NCBI RefSeq assembly: GCF_963678635.1 | Contig: NC_087071.1 | Span: forward strand, 44,007,095 to 44,071,094 | Direction: 5' to 3' | Length of the DNA stretch: 64,000 bases | Origin: Symsagittifera roscoffensis | Taxonomy: Eukaryota; Xenacoelomorpha; Acoela; Convolutidae | Shown here: positions 23,050 to 34,299 of the stretch, one piece after another | Layout of the letters: each line of letters starts with the position of its first letter | Numbering within the stretch: the first letter of the stretch is position 1 | Program-made: the position numbers and the translations under genes | The notes under the pieces: model-generated | Seen by the model: only the letters and a program-made list of their open reading frames with translations | Database searches by the model: none | What the model was told of the DNA's origin: nothing

Positions 23050-25400
23050 AATTTCACTTTTCAGTAGTTAGTGCCTCCAACGGTATTTTGCAAGTTTCAC
23101 ATGAGATTAAAGAGTGAGTGTCTTTCAGTTACTGAACTTCTTTTCCGTTGTTCAAAATTTCTAAATGCGAGAAAAATTTAAGAACCTTAACAATTTTCTA
23201 TTTGAAGGAAACAATTTTGATAGGTAAAAGACAATTTGGTGCTTGTATTAGAGATTTCGAGTGTTTTAGTAGTAACACAGCCGAAAAAGTAAAACCGAGT
23301 TGTTTGTACGAGTTTTTGATAACAATGGTTTTTATCTCTAAGTTTTTAAATGAGTTCAATAATTTTTGCAACGTTGAACGCGGATCTACAAATTGGCAGT
23401 TAATGAAGAACATGTATTACTGCTTTAGCTGGCAATAAAAGAGATCTGGTTTTTCATTCAAGCCTTTTTGCGGTAAGGCATTTAGTAGTGAAGCATGTGG
23501 ACAGTCTTCGAGAGGTTGCGGGCTCCAATCGCGTTCATTGGTCTTGCTTTTAAAATTCTCAGCTCAAATTTTGTTCTTGGCTTGTTTATGCAAATAAACT
23601 TTGCTGCTGCGTTAGCTCATTTGTGGTATAACAATATATCCGTATTTGTCTATATTTGGAATCCAAAAATTTTTTGAAAATATGTGACAGAGTTGTTGTC
23701 AGTTGCGAGTAATTTTTTAAGAGAAGTCGAAAAATGAATTTTATTATATATGTTTTCAGTTTATAAGTACCCGTTCTGTTCGAAATACTTTTTTTATGTT
23801 GGTTGTAAAGTTATCAATTCCGATATTAGTCTAATTTCAGTTTTTTCTTTTGTTTTTCATTTTTTGTATTTAAACGAAAGATTTGTCTACTATTATTTCG
23901 GCTTATTAGCCGCATATTGCGTCGTTTGATATGCAAAAAAGGTGTAATCTATGTATTTTTCTTGGGATTGGGGGCTACAAACTTTTTTTGAGATTTTGTT
24001 TTTGTTAATGCAAAACGTTTTTTAGCTCAACCGCTTCTAGTTTTCAGCCGATAAAATGAACAAACATTTACTCAATATTTTAAAATCTTTCTGTGCAACT
24101 ACTTAAAATTCATGGCTAAAATTTTGTTTTAAGAAAATTTTTAAAGGTTCTAGTCGAATGAAAGCTAAGAGATGCTCGGCAGAGAGAGAAAGAAGTGTTC
24201 TAGTTGCCGTAAATCCTCGTAAAACGCATATGTAGTCTGAATTTTTGAACTCATAACTATTCATTGGAAATTCAAGGATCTGAGTTTGGCCATTTCAAAA
24301 GTTTCCCCCAATTAAAAAGATCTCGAAATTGTATAAAACTTTTCTAACAAGTTTGCCTGATTGTTCATTAATGTTTTTTATCAAATACTTTATTTGTAAC
24401 TGATCAGTTTTTTCTCGTGATTATCGTGGGAACGTTATATGAGGTCATTTGTTGTAAAATCAAAAATTCAAACTCCATGGGATTTTGACTTGGAATCCTG
24501 AAAACCTATCTGCTGAGTTTCGAGTGCATGAAACAACTTGCCTTGAGATGTCAACGTTTCAGCCATGAATCTCAAATAGCTACAGAAAAAAAGACAAAAA
24601 CCAAATTTTTTCTGTTTAGGCATTTCCTTCAGTATTCAGCAAGTGATTCATATTTTTTAGTCAAGCAGCCAGTGGCCTATACTTAAGTTGTTTAAGATTG
24701 ACCTAGAACTCAATTATTTATGACGCCATTAAGCTATGGCTATCTTGAAAGTGCTAGCCTTGCAAATTGCAATGCACATGCGATTTGAAACCGCAATCAT
24801 TGAATTGCTGGTTACCATCACTACCGGATTCGCCATAACGGCACATAATTAAGATGTCAGTGGTTTGTCAATGGAGTCTGTGTCAGCGTTTTTTTTGAAG
24901 GTTTAAATTCACATTTAGTTTTAAGAGCTTTTTGTGCCCCGTTTTTTTGAACTCTGTTTGTGAAGTGTAGTTTCACATCAGTGTCCTTATGTTCATTGTT
25001 TTCTACACTTCGTTGCTCTTCGCTTATTAAAGTACCAGATAATGATTTTGAACTTTTTTGGACTTGGTGTATAATGATAGCAGATAATGATGTCACACTT
25101 CTCCGGACTTACATTAGTTTTTTTCTCATCTGGAATTACTTTGACTTAAAGCTCCTACCTGTTTCCCTTATTGTACTCCTCATCTGGTAGAACTGCAATA
25201 GACTGTGTCCTCAAGATTTCCCTCTCACTCCTGCTCTGGTTCACAGAGCGGCGACCTTGAAAATTATTTATCATATGTTCAAAGATGTATAAATTTAAAA
25301 ACAATCTTAAGCATTAAAGAAAATTTGAAGTAAAATTATTAGATGTTGGGTTTGCTTATGGCAGTATGGCCGAATAATGGAAAACAAATATTTGCCGATC
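23050..25400. other. AT-rich spacer with a partial repeat copy
   Basis: A TTTCGGCTTATTAGCCGCAT and GCGTCGTTTGA stretch near 23895-23930 matches the body of the 22421 repeat. A tRNA-like box pair (TGGCTATCTTGAAAGTGC, CGATTTGAAACC) lies near 24735-24795 and suggests another SINE relic. No gene supported. Confidence 0.35.
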
Positions 25401-25404
25401 AAAT

Positions 25405-25730
25405 TTCAATTTTTAACAAGGATAGCCGGTTTTTGTGCATATAGCACAGAATGTTCCGACCAGTCTTAAAAAATACATTTTTTTTTTCAAATTAGTGTCG
25501 TTTTTTTTATGCGGTGTGATAACAAGATCTGAACGAAAAAAATAGAATCTAGGCATATTCGACAGTCACAGTCAAATAGGCCAATTAGACAAAGTTTTTC
25601 TAGAAAAATGACTAGAAAAACGAAAAAAATATCCTTAAAAAATATAAACATTTTTTTTAAAGTGTTTTCTATTTTTTTTTCTGTATCCCAAAATCTCGCC
25701 AAAAAACTCCAAAAGCTAACTTTACTCGGG
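25405..25730 (-). repeat. Dispersed repeat, family B, inverted copy
   Basis: Reads GGATAGCCGGTTTTTGTGCA, GCACAGAATGTTCCGACCAG and TATGCGGTGTGATAACAAG on the plus strand. This is the reverse complement of the end blocks at 3480-3605 and 35100-35265. Confidence 0.5.
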
Positions 25731-25850
25731 GACCTAATTTAAACTTAAGTAAGCTATTGTAAGCCTGCCCGCTCACCTTATCAGCTCAAAATTAGACCAA
25801 TAATTTCAAATTGTTTTTCCTCGACACAGAAATTTTCTATGTCGATCAAA

Positions 25851-26297
25851 TCACGACTGAAAGGCCCTAATATCATATAAACCTCGACCCATTTCGTTGA
25901 TTATTTGCTGTACCTGATTTTGCGTGTATTTTTTAAAGAAAAAAAACATATGAATACAAAGTTCCTCCACATTTTTTAAATGGATCAAAAATGTGAAAGA
26001 AATTATTATAATGTAGTCACTTAAAAGATTTTCGATTGGTTGGAAATGTTTTGCTATTCGAGCCTTCTGCATTGAGATTTCTGTTGGTTCAGGTAATGTA
26101 CATGATGCAATGAAAAATTCACTGGGCCAACTTTGCATCCACCCTTGAGTTACCACTGTCCACGAAAAAATTTGGTCAACTGGTTGAAGCATGTCTTGAA
26201 AATTTTTTGAATAAGTTGGAACAATTTGACCTTGAAAATGATGAGAGGAGGAGACTCCAATTCCACGACCACTGACAGCAGTAAAACGTGTTTCCAT
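25851..26297 (-). CDS. Hypothetical minus-strand frame, 148 codons
   Basis: The frame begins METRFTAVSGRGIGVSSSHH and has a W/F-rich stretch (FSWTVVTQGWMQSWPSEFF). The first 100 residues look protein-like. The last 45 are AT-rich and hydrophobic-random, and a possible donor (TTTTAA/GTGACT) precedes them near 26010. I do not recognise it. It could be a first exon of an unknown gene, a remnant of a mobile element, or chance. Confidence 0.25.
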   Translation of the reverse strand: METRFTAVSGRGIGVSSSHHFQGQIVPTYSKNFQDMLQPVDQIFSWTVVTQGWMQSWPSEFFIASCTLPEPTEISMQKARIAKHFQPIENLLSDYIIIISFTFLIHLKNVEELCIHMFFFFKKYTQNQVQQIINEMGRGLYDIRAFQS

Positions 26298-26499
26298 ATG
26301 GCGAAGATGAGTTAAATAGTAAATGTGTTAAATAAATATAAAATATTATTTTTTTTGAATTGAGTTTTTGTTTCTGTTGTTGCTGTTATTTTACATTTAA
26401 TATTATAAATTGACGATTTTTTTTCTTGCTCGTAATGTATAAATAAAGCTATTATTTGGCAAATGAGTAATTGAAAATAAAATCTGTTTTCCAAATGGC

Positions 26500-28960
26500 G
26501 AATTAATTTGAATTTAACCAGAAATTAACCGAGAAGTATTTTCGAATTTTTTCGGCCATAATTGGCATAAAAAGTGTGAATAAGTTGGCAAATCAATGAG
26601 GTAGTCAAATTTAAGGCTATTTATTAGTAGCGGCGAACGAAGGAAAGCTTTCTAGCTTAATATTTTTGAACGCAGAGGTTTTTTTAACAGGAAGCAAAAA
26701 AACGTCTCTCTCTTTCTCTGCGTGTGTTGAAATAAGTATCTAGTGTAGAAGATTTGTCTTTTTTTGGCGGTGCGATGGTTATCAGAAAAAAAAATTGCTT
26801 CATAACTAATTATAGGCAAAACAAATTCTTCATTCTATCGGTTTGTTTATGGCGTTTTATTTGCTTTGGTTGATTGCTTTTCATCTTCATTCTGGAATTT
26901 AGCGTTTGTTTGGAATATTTGTCTTATTAATAACCAGTAAGACCATTCGGTTAGTTGACTTAATTTGAAATTAAAGGTGTCAAGACGGTCAAATTTGGAA
27001 GTTGTTTTTATCAATACGGCAATGGGTCAAATTTGAATTTGGGCGACTAACAGCTACAATTTTTACGAGAAACAATTGATAGGTAGAATTTACTGGATTT
27101 AATCCATTCAGTAAAGAATCTAGAACATACAGGAACGCTTTTCTTTGAGAGGAAATAATCAAAGTCATCAAATCAATTGTTTGGCCATTGTCTAATCAGT
27201 TAACGATGTTTGAGATTTTTCCTTTTCTCGAAATTTTTGAGATACACGAAGGGTTTTTGAATTAAAGAAAAACCAACCGCTTGATCTAATATTAGCTCAG
27301 TTGATTGTGTGCAATAAGCAATACAAATTGGCTATTGCAAAAGGACCAACATTCATTGATAATATTTCGCCATCGATCAAACGAAATTCGACACTGAACT
27401 GCTACATTCAAAGGCTGTCATCATCATTTTGGCATCCTTAATGCTTCAGTTTCTTGAAGCTTGAGACTACTTCCTAAATACGAAAGCACCTCACAGTTCG
27501 TATTTTTGATCAATCAAGCTATGCAGTTTTAGCAAAGTTTTTGATGGCAATGTTAAATTCTCGAGGAAGGAGAAAGAAAAATCCCCCCCCCCCATAAAGC
27601 CCCCCCCCCCTGGATATATCCCAGTGCTAGGCAGTGGGGATGTATTTTGTGTTGACTGTTTTCAATCCGGTGCTCAGCTTTTTAAAAATGAAAGTCGTAC
27701 TTTGTTAAGAAGGTGTTATATAATTTTTATGGCTATATTCGGAAGCTCGTTTTTTGTTATTTTTTCTGCTAAATGATCGTGTTATTGATCAAAATGATGA
27801 AATTGTTTTCCATGGTCGCAAAATTTCTGATTTTGCGATGCTGATCTGTGTTATTTATTTAAGTCATTTAAAAGTTTGTTTTTATTTATTTAGATTCTGT
27901 AAAATGTCTGTTTTTTATTTGTTTCATTTAACAAAAATGAAATAAAAAACTTGCAAAAACACTGAAATTCATCTTTTCCAGATGTTCCAACGGTCAATTC
28001 AAGATTTAAAAAAAACATATATTTCGTTTTAAACAAACATTTTTCAGAGATGTTATTATTTTTAATGGTTTTGAGTTTTTAGATGATTTTAGCGATATAA
28101 CTAACTTGTTTTTAGTGAGCCATTTGCGAATCCGCTGGTAGAACTGAAGTAACCAGATCGGATTTGTTGCCAAAGAAACAAATTCAAATTCCGTCTGAGA
28201 CTTGAATAAAATATATCTTATAACTAAATTTTCACATTTAAGATTAAGTGATATTATTAACTCTGCTCTTAAATTGTTGGTGATAATTCAGCTTATTGGT
28301 ATAATTCGGTTTCAGTGATCAAAGTAATGAAACCAGTTTAATGTATGTAAGATCTTGAAGATAAAAGACCATCTTTTTTTCTGATTTGATATACGAATTA
28401 TGCATACAGCAGTTCTTTCAACCAACACACGCACGAGCACGTTTTCATTTAGTTTTTTTCACATATAATTTGAACATTGGTTTGTGTAAGTTATGCAACG
28501 TTGAAATTTCGTTACACGTCGCTGATTTAATGTGCAGAGTCATTCATTACTATTTTATATTTCAGCCTTGATATATTGTGTTATTGATTTATTGCTCCAT
28601 AGTTTTCTGATCTTACAACCGTAGGTTATTTGAACCGTATTTTTTCAGCAATCAGAAGAAGTGATTCTGCTGTTAGATTTTTGGTTTCATCATGAAATCT
28701 CTAGTCTCGAAAGAGAATCCAGTCAATAAAAAAAATTGCAATATGATCGTATTTAGAACGACAGTTGCGAACTGAAAAAATCAATTAGTTGACATCATTT
28801 AGAATCTTCTTTATTCTATCGTTTTACTTTTGTTCGAGGCTTATATAATTGTTTCCAAGTGAGTTCATTACGAAAACAGAATTACAAATGAATAACTCGT
28901 TTACAAAAATGTTACTTGTGAGAGCACCATAAAACTAATATATATGAGCATCAGATTTGT
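26500..28960. other. AT-rich spacer with paired C-tracts
   Basis: No gene recognised. Two runs of eleven C occur at 27583-27593 and 27600-27610. A GGTAGAACTGAAGTAACCAG and AAATTCAAATTCCG pair near 28135-28195 resembles a decayed tRNA-type promoter. Confidence 0.4.
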
Positions 28961-28962
28961 CA

Positions 28963-29060
28963 TTACCCTTGCCATTAGCAACGGCATTACAACCGGTTAC
29001 TTGGTTTTTTATCCCGCTTAAAACGTTGATCACAGTATTCTTCTGCTGGACTCCTCGGCT
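28963..29060 (+). repeat. 5' fragment of the TTACCCTTGC repeat family
   Basis: ATTACCCTTGCCATTAGCAA and GGCATTACAACCGG match the starts at 10733 and 22421 with substitutions. The rest of the element is not evident. Confidence 0.35.
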
Positions 29061-29079
29061 TATTCATTAGTATATCAAG

Positions 29080-29322
29080 TTACAGCTTATATTCTGCCGG
29101 TTTAGTGTGAAGGTTGCTTGCATGCTTTGGATGACACATGGTTCGGTTCCGGTTAGGCTCGCACCAATTTTGATTTTTTTTTTGCGGTTTGATTTCTAAT
29201 TTTTTTTCAAGTTCAATTTGTAAAGTTGACGGTTTCACTTCATTACTTGCTATAGTAACCTGTGCGTAGGATTGATTCGTCATTAACTTAAGTAGTACAA
29301 CAAACAGAAGGGTCGAGTTCAA
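29080..29322 (-). CDS. Small secreted-type frame, 80 codons
   Basis: It starts MNSTLLFVVLLKLMTNQSYA, a good signal-peptide pattern with a likely cut after SYAQ. A lysine-rich mature part with two cysteines (NWCEPNRNRTMCHPKH) follows. It may be a complete small peptide or the first exon of a larger secreted protein; a C-x8-C pair after a signal peptide is also seen at the start of CAP-family proteins, but that is too little to assign. No splice evidence. Confidence 0.3.
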   Translation of the reverse strand: MNSTLLFVVLLKLMTNQSYAQVTIASNEVKPSTLQIELEKKLEIKPQKKNQNWCEPNRNRTMCHPKHASNLHTKPAEYKL

Positions 29323-29334
29323 AATAATTCATTC

Positions 29335-30900
29335 TTCGAAGATATCGTCCCTCCTTCGCCAGAAAATAAAATTTTACAAAATCGGCGAATCCACCCCCCC
29401 TAAAAAAATCGGAACTAAGTAAATAAAAGTATGCCCTAAGTAAACAAACCCACCTCTAATTTCCGGAAATTGTGGACGTTGGCATAATGATTTCATTGCG
29501 CAATTGACATAAGATACGAACCCCGAAAAAGACCCCTCCGGCGACTCCTTCTGGTGTTAATAGCCGCTTTCCGGATGGGTGCTTGGCCCCGGGTGACCTT
29601 AAGTTGACCTTTGGGCGTTTGAACCCGAAAATTGCCAAGAAAACCCCGAGATTAACACCGGAAAGTGGCGTATTCCCCAGCCCAAGCCCTCTGGAAAATG
29701 AGAATCGGTCACCTTACTAATAACTGAGATGTAACTTGTATATTAGGAACTAGAGCAGAAGATGATAGCGATATAGCTTTTACATTGCAACCTTGGAGTA
29801 GTAGACTTAATTCAAAATGGACTTGTTAAACATCGGAAATCAGTTTAGCGTGGCGAATGATCTATTAATAGCAATTCTTCTAGATCAAAGAAAAGTAGTC
29901 CCAGTTTAAATTGATAGTAACAGGGTTGCATCATAAGAATTAACTCTCCTAATTAATATGAAGGGGCGAGAAATTTACTTGGTTCCCCAGAGGTGACTTT
30001 TTAGTCAAATTTGACCCATAATAGACGAACTACGTTCCCCTGATAACTAGAGGATCGGAATTGGAATAGAATACAATTAGAAAATTAAGATGCTTGGAAT
30101 GAATCAACTACCATTGAAAAGCTCCCCTCCTTTTCTTTAGAGTTCGGAACGTTAGCGGGATATTTGAAAATAAGACTTTGGGAAGAGAACTGAGTAAACA
30201 TAGCAAGGTTTGGAGGTTGAGTTGAACTCGAGAGCTGGAGTCACTGAGATCAGGAATTTAATGATTAGAATCATATGACCTTTATTGCTTGATCAAATTG
30301 TGACACCTACTGAATACTGGTTATCTAATAAGCGTGAAAAGATTGATAAAAGAAGGCGAACGTTACAAGTGGCGCTCTTGACAGGGGAGGGATTTAGTCT
30401 TAAAACATGTGCGGTCGGGTGATTTAAGCGGATGTCAAGACTGATAGGGAAAGGCGTGACTTAACTAAAACTAAGTGTAAAGGAAGATAAGGAATTGGAG
30501 GGTACTCGAGAGCCTTAAAGAGTTAGAACAATTTTTGCTAGTGAGCCGAATAGTTGGTTCTCAGTTAAAGAGAGAAGAATAGTTGGTGCGCGGAGGATGC
30601 TATTGCTTGAAGCGAGGCCAGTTGTGTCTCACAGTTGTTAGAACTTAATCTAGCTAATTTGAACCCGAGTTAAAGCCCGGGTTGAATTATTTTGTGATCG
30701 AGTTGCGCTGGAACCCGAGTTGAGTACCGAGTTAAATTTGTGAATGTGTTGAATGTGTGAGCGAGTTGCGCTGCTGGAGTAGGCGTGATTGGAATCGGGT
30801 CAACCGAAAATTGACGAACGAGTTAACGATGCGATTGAACGGAACGAAATGCGGTCTTCGTTATAGAAGTTCTTAAATAGTAGTTAGCTCACCAAGGGCA
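29335..30900. other. Compositionally distinct block of unknown nature
   Basis: It is richer in G and C than its surroundings, mostly purine-rich on the plus strand from 29650 on, and has no long frame on either strand. Its edges are fairly sharp. An inverted pair GGTGTTAAT (about 29554) and ATTAACACC (about 29652) lies near its start. Near the end a unit (GAACCCGAGTT, GGTTGAATTATTTTGTG, GAGTTGCGCTG) occurs twice, at about 30660-30710 and 30712-30772. I looked for nuclear and mitochondrial rRNA landmarks and found none. Confidence 0.5.
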
Positions 30901-31389
30901 TTGTAAATTACTTTTGTTTCCTTTGCGATTGAGAATTAACTTTTTGTGCCCACGATTTGCTGAACTAGCTAGAAACGCAAGAGAGCCAAAAAGAGAAAAA
31001 ATCAAATGGGGAAGTTGCGTAATATTTTGATCGGCCGATTTAGTCTGACCACCAACATAACCCTTTCGGGCTTGTGGAAAATATCTACACAATTCAATTT
31101 CAATCGCTAAAGGGTTAAAAACTTAGGCTCTCCCATTATGAAAGTTCAAATATCACAAAAAACATGATCGGCATCAGTTCCGAAATTGGTTATAGATTTT
31201 TAGATTTTCCAGCAGAATGAAAAAAAATCAACTGTTGATCTAGTTTCATCTAGTTGGTTTAGTTTTATTAAAAAAATAACAATCGCAAAAGATTTTTGAA
31301 TATGTAAGCGCTGTAACATTAACTTTTTTTCATCGAAAGTTGGAAAAAGCTCAAAAAAAATTGTTTCATTTTTTTAAGTTTTATACTGT

Positions 31390-31745
31390 GTATTGGCGTA
31401 TAACGAAAAAATCTTTTAACTTATAATCGTATATTTTGGCTTTCGTATAAAAAACGTATAATCGTATAACTTGACATCAAAATCCTAACTCAATTACAGC
31501 AATTGATCAAGGTTTTTTAGATTGTTTTTGTAATTCGATAGCATTTTTTGCCAAAAAATCTCTGATTGCTCATATAAATAGTTTTTTATGTTGGACTTAA
31601 ATGAAAAACAGAATTCAAAGAAAAAACCCTTGTCTTAAAAGTGTTGTCAATTATAATGGTATAATTTATCGTATAAATCTTATTTCTCGTATAATCTTGT
31701 ATCTTTTCTTTCGTATAATTTGCCGTATATCGTATAACGAGTACA
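31390..31745. repeat. Cluster of CGTATAA/TTATACG motifs
   Basis: About a dozen CGTATA-type motifs in 350 bases, including a clustered AAACGTATAATCGTATAAC and a final CCGTATATCGTATAACG. Spacing is irregular. Either a decayed short-unit satellite or a binding-site cluster about 1 kb upstream of the first UGDH coding exon. Confidence 0.45.
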
Positions 31746-32074
31746 AAACACTATTTTCCTGGAGTTCATTGACGCTTTGAGTTTTTGAAAAGAATATCGG
31801 TAGTGTTTTCCAAATTAAAATAAAGCTATTTTATTTTTTTAAAGTGTTTTTTTTATATATTAATTGATTTTTTCGTAATTTTTAGGAATTAGCGTTAGTC
31901 TTTGCTGTTGTTATTTCTGTGTATGAGCTTTTTTTAAACGTAATTGTGTTAAGAATTGGTCATTGGCTGCTTCTACAACTTCCTAGAAACTTGGAAAAAT
32001 CTTAATTTTTTGTTCTTGAAATTGTGATTACTTGTCATAGACTGGCAGTTTATGATCTTATAGTTTCGCAATAG

Positions 32075-32105
32075 ATGCGAAGCGCAGCACTGCCTCTGTG
32101 CTGAA
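32075..32105 (+). repeat. SINE tail relic
   Basis: GATGCGAAGCGCAGCACTGC plus CTCTGTG is the common 3' tail of the SINE-like families, here near the UGDH 5' region. The upstream body is not clear. Confidence 0.4.
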
Positions 32106-32479
32106 ACGTTTGTTGCAAAGAGATTTTCTCCAAGCAACCATTCAGCCAGAAGTGGATGTCCTGAAATAGTAGCAGTTTCCCTGCTCGACAGATTCAAAGC
32201 ATGTCACCACTTCAGCATGGTAACATTCTGTCGTTGGATCTGAATTCTCTCTACGCTCAATCATATTCAAGGCGCTAGCTAATATCTGCTAGCGACATTT
32301 TTTTCATGGACTCATATCTAAGACATTATCAGCATATATCTGGCTGTCATACGAATATTGTTCTATGTTGCAGTGTTTGTTCTATGTTTTGTAAAACTAT
32401 TAAACTCCGCATTATTGTATAACTTCATTCTCTTCATCTTTCTCGTCGTCAGTAATTGAGAGGTTTTACTGCTTTTCAG

Positions 32480-32625
32480 ACCTTAGAATGAGTTCGTCGT
32501 CTTCTTCTGCTGCTGCTGTTTCTGCTGTCAATGGAGGTGGGGAGGGTGACTCAGTCCTAAATAGCACCCCCAAGTACAAACTGTGTTGCATAGGGGCTGG
32601 GTATGTGGGGGGACCCACTTGCAGT
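32480..32625 (+). CDS. UDP-glucose 6-dehydrogenase, coding exon 1
   Basis: The exon follows a TTTTACTGCTTTTCAG acceptor; translation starts at ATG 32488. A Ser/Ala/Gly-rich leader of about 29 residues, absent from the human enzyme, precedes YKLCCIGAGYVGGPTCS. This carries the GxGxxG loop of the NAD-binding Rossmann fold. The donor is AGT/GTAAGT, phase 0. UGDH oxidises UDP-glucose twice to UDP-glucuronate in the cytosol, using two NAD+, for glycosaminoglycan synthesis and glucuronidation. Because the exon starts at an acceptor, at least one noncoding 5' exon lies upstream. Confidence 0.95.
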
Positions 32626-34046
32626 GTAAGTCACTTTGCACTTATCACCAAGATTGAGAAAATATGTATATATTGTGCACACAAGATTATGAAACTTAGC
32701 ATGATGAGCAGCGAATAAATAATTCTTTACACGCTTGTTTTTTGCTCATACATTGTAATATTACGGAATAAGTCATGTTATCATGCAAAACGTCTATGAA
32801 AATAAGAATTTCCAATGGAACGTTGAAAAAAAGTCTTCAGTAAGTTCACTTGCAATTATCATCAGTTATTCACCTTTGATAGTTGTCTCTATTTTTTTTA
32901 TCTCGAGCTGAATTCAGTTTTTAGATAAAGAAATTAATTAAGGAAAAGTTTTTTAATCTTCAAAAAAATCTGAAGAGTGCTTGATAATATCCTACTTAAT
33001 CAACAAGTGACAAAGATTACCGTGTAAACCACATCCGATATGTCAAACATCAGAAAAACCAAAGTGTTGCAAACATCCGAAAAACAGCTTTACTAGGGCA
33101 AGCATCCGACATTTCTGAAAAATTAAGTATTTCTGCCTCGTTTCGGTTCTGAGGTAGATCGGTTTCGGGTAGCTGGCTGATTGACAACATTTCTTTTCAT
33201 ACGTAAATTAACCCTTATTATCAGAAATTACAATTCAACAAAGAATAACGAGCTGCCATAAATTTCGGTATTTAAAAGCAGAATTCAATACCATAAAATA
33301 TGCAAAATGAAAACATTGATAAATCAATTTTAAAACAGCGCCTGAACAATTTGTGAACTTTTCGACTTTTCTCACACACTGTTCTTTGTTCACCACAAAA
33401 TTCATTAGTTACGACTTTGGTTCTTCTCGCTATGAATTCTAGCGAGAACATCAGGGCTGAAATCCAATTTCTACCGTTCGCTGAAATGATGCCATAGTGG
33501 TCAAATAAATGTGGATCGCCGCGGTCGCACCAACGTGTTGAGCTTGCCAACAGAGAATAGGATTCTATACGAAATTATAAGAACCGGTTATCGCCCCGAA
33601 GCACCGTTGAATTGAGAATTGGCGAAATTGGAATCCGAGAATTGAGTTGTCTCAATTTTGAAAATCTTACGTCATATTATTACATAATTATTATATAAGT
33701 TTGGATGTTTGACATAGTGGATGCTGGACACATCGGATGTTTGGCCTAGACCCGAAGACAAAATGAGCTCAGTTGAACAATTGTTTGATTGATGTTCATG
33801 GCGGATAATTTTTCTAACTTCTCGAACATTTCAATCTTAATATTTTAAGCTTTACAATTGAAGACTAACTATGATTTCCGGTAAAACTTTATTTTACAGC
33901 TGCATAAAAAACTAAATGCTGAGCTGAAATATCGTTTTTGACTAAGTTCTCGTTTTTGTTTAAATTGAGTAATATCTAGTTTTCTTTTATGTCATCACCC
34001 TAAAAAATTTCTTGTAGGTCATTGTACTCAAGAATATCTCTTTAAG
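32626..34046 (+). other. UGDH intron 1
   Basis: AT-rich. It ends with two tandem acceptor-like copies (see the decoy acceptor at 34018). No other gene or clear repeat seen. Confidence 0.7.
34018..34046 (+). promoter_or_regulatory. Decoy acceptor ahead of UGDH exon 2
   Basis: TTGTAG/GTCATTGTACTCAAG sits 29 bases before the true TTTAAG/GTCATTGCCCTCAAG. The two share 14 of 16 bases after the splice point. Use of the first site would add 29 bases and shift the frame. The upstream site has the better pyrimidine tract. Confidence 0.6.
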
Positions 34047-34145
34047 GTCATTGCCCTCAAGTGTCCGGAGATTCAAGTGACTGTGGTGGATATCAACAAG
34101 GACAGAATCGATGGATGGAACTCAGACACTCTTCCCATATTCGAG
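34047..34145 (+). CDS. UDP-glucose 6-dehydrogenase, coding exon 2
   Basis: 33 codons, phase 0 at both ends, reading [20 protein letters not shown] then [13 protein letters not shown]. The acidic residue at the end of the second strand (VVDIN) is the one that binds the NAD ribose in this fold. It aligns without gaps to the animal enzyme (VIAHMCPEIRVTVVD, NSPTLPIYE). The donor is GAG/GTCAGC. Confidence 0.95.
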
Positions 34146-34299
34146 GTCAGCAACAGAGCAGAATCATTATCTAATTGTTTCGAGTATTGAAAATGGGGAG
34201 GAACTTAGTAAATGGGTGTTTTTTCTTTTTATTTTCAACGAAAAATCATCGGAATTGGTTGAGTGATGTATCATATAGAAGCTCTGTCAGTCCTGGTTC

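Noticed and set aside
26625-26655. TAGTAGCGGCGAACGAAGGAAAG resembles the 5' part of 28S rRNA
   Set aside because: The match is about 20 bases with no continuation on either side; a chance match or tiny relic.
29335-30900. Considered as ribosomal or mitochondrial rRNA insertion
   Set aside because: None of the conserved rRNA landmarks I know (core loops, 3' LSU helices, universal SSU sites) could be found.
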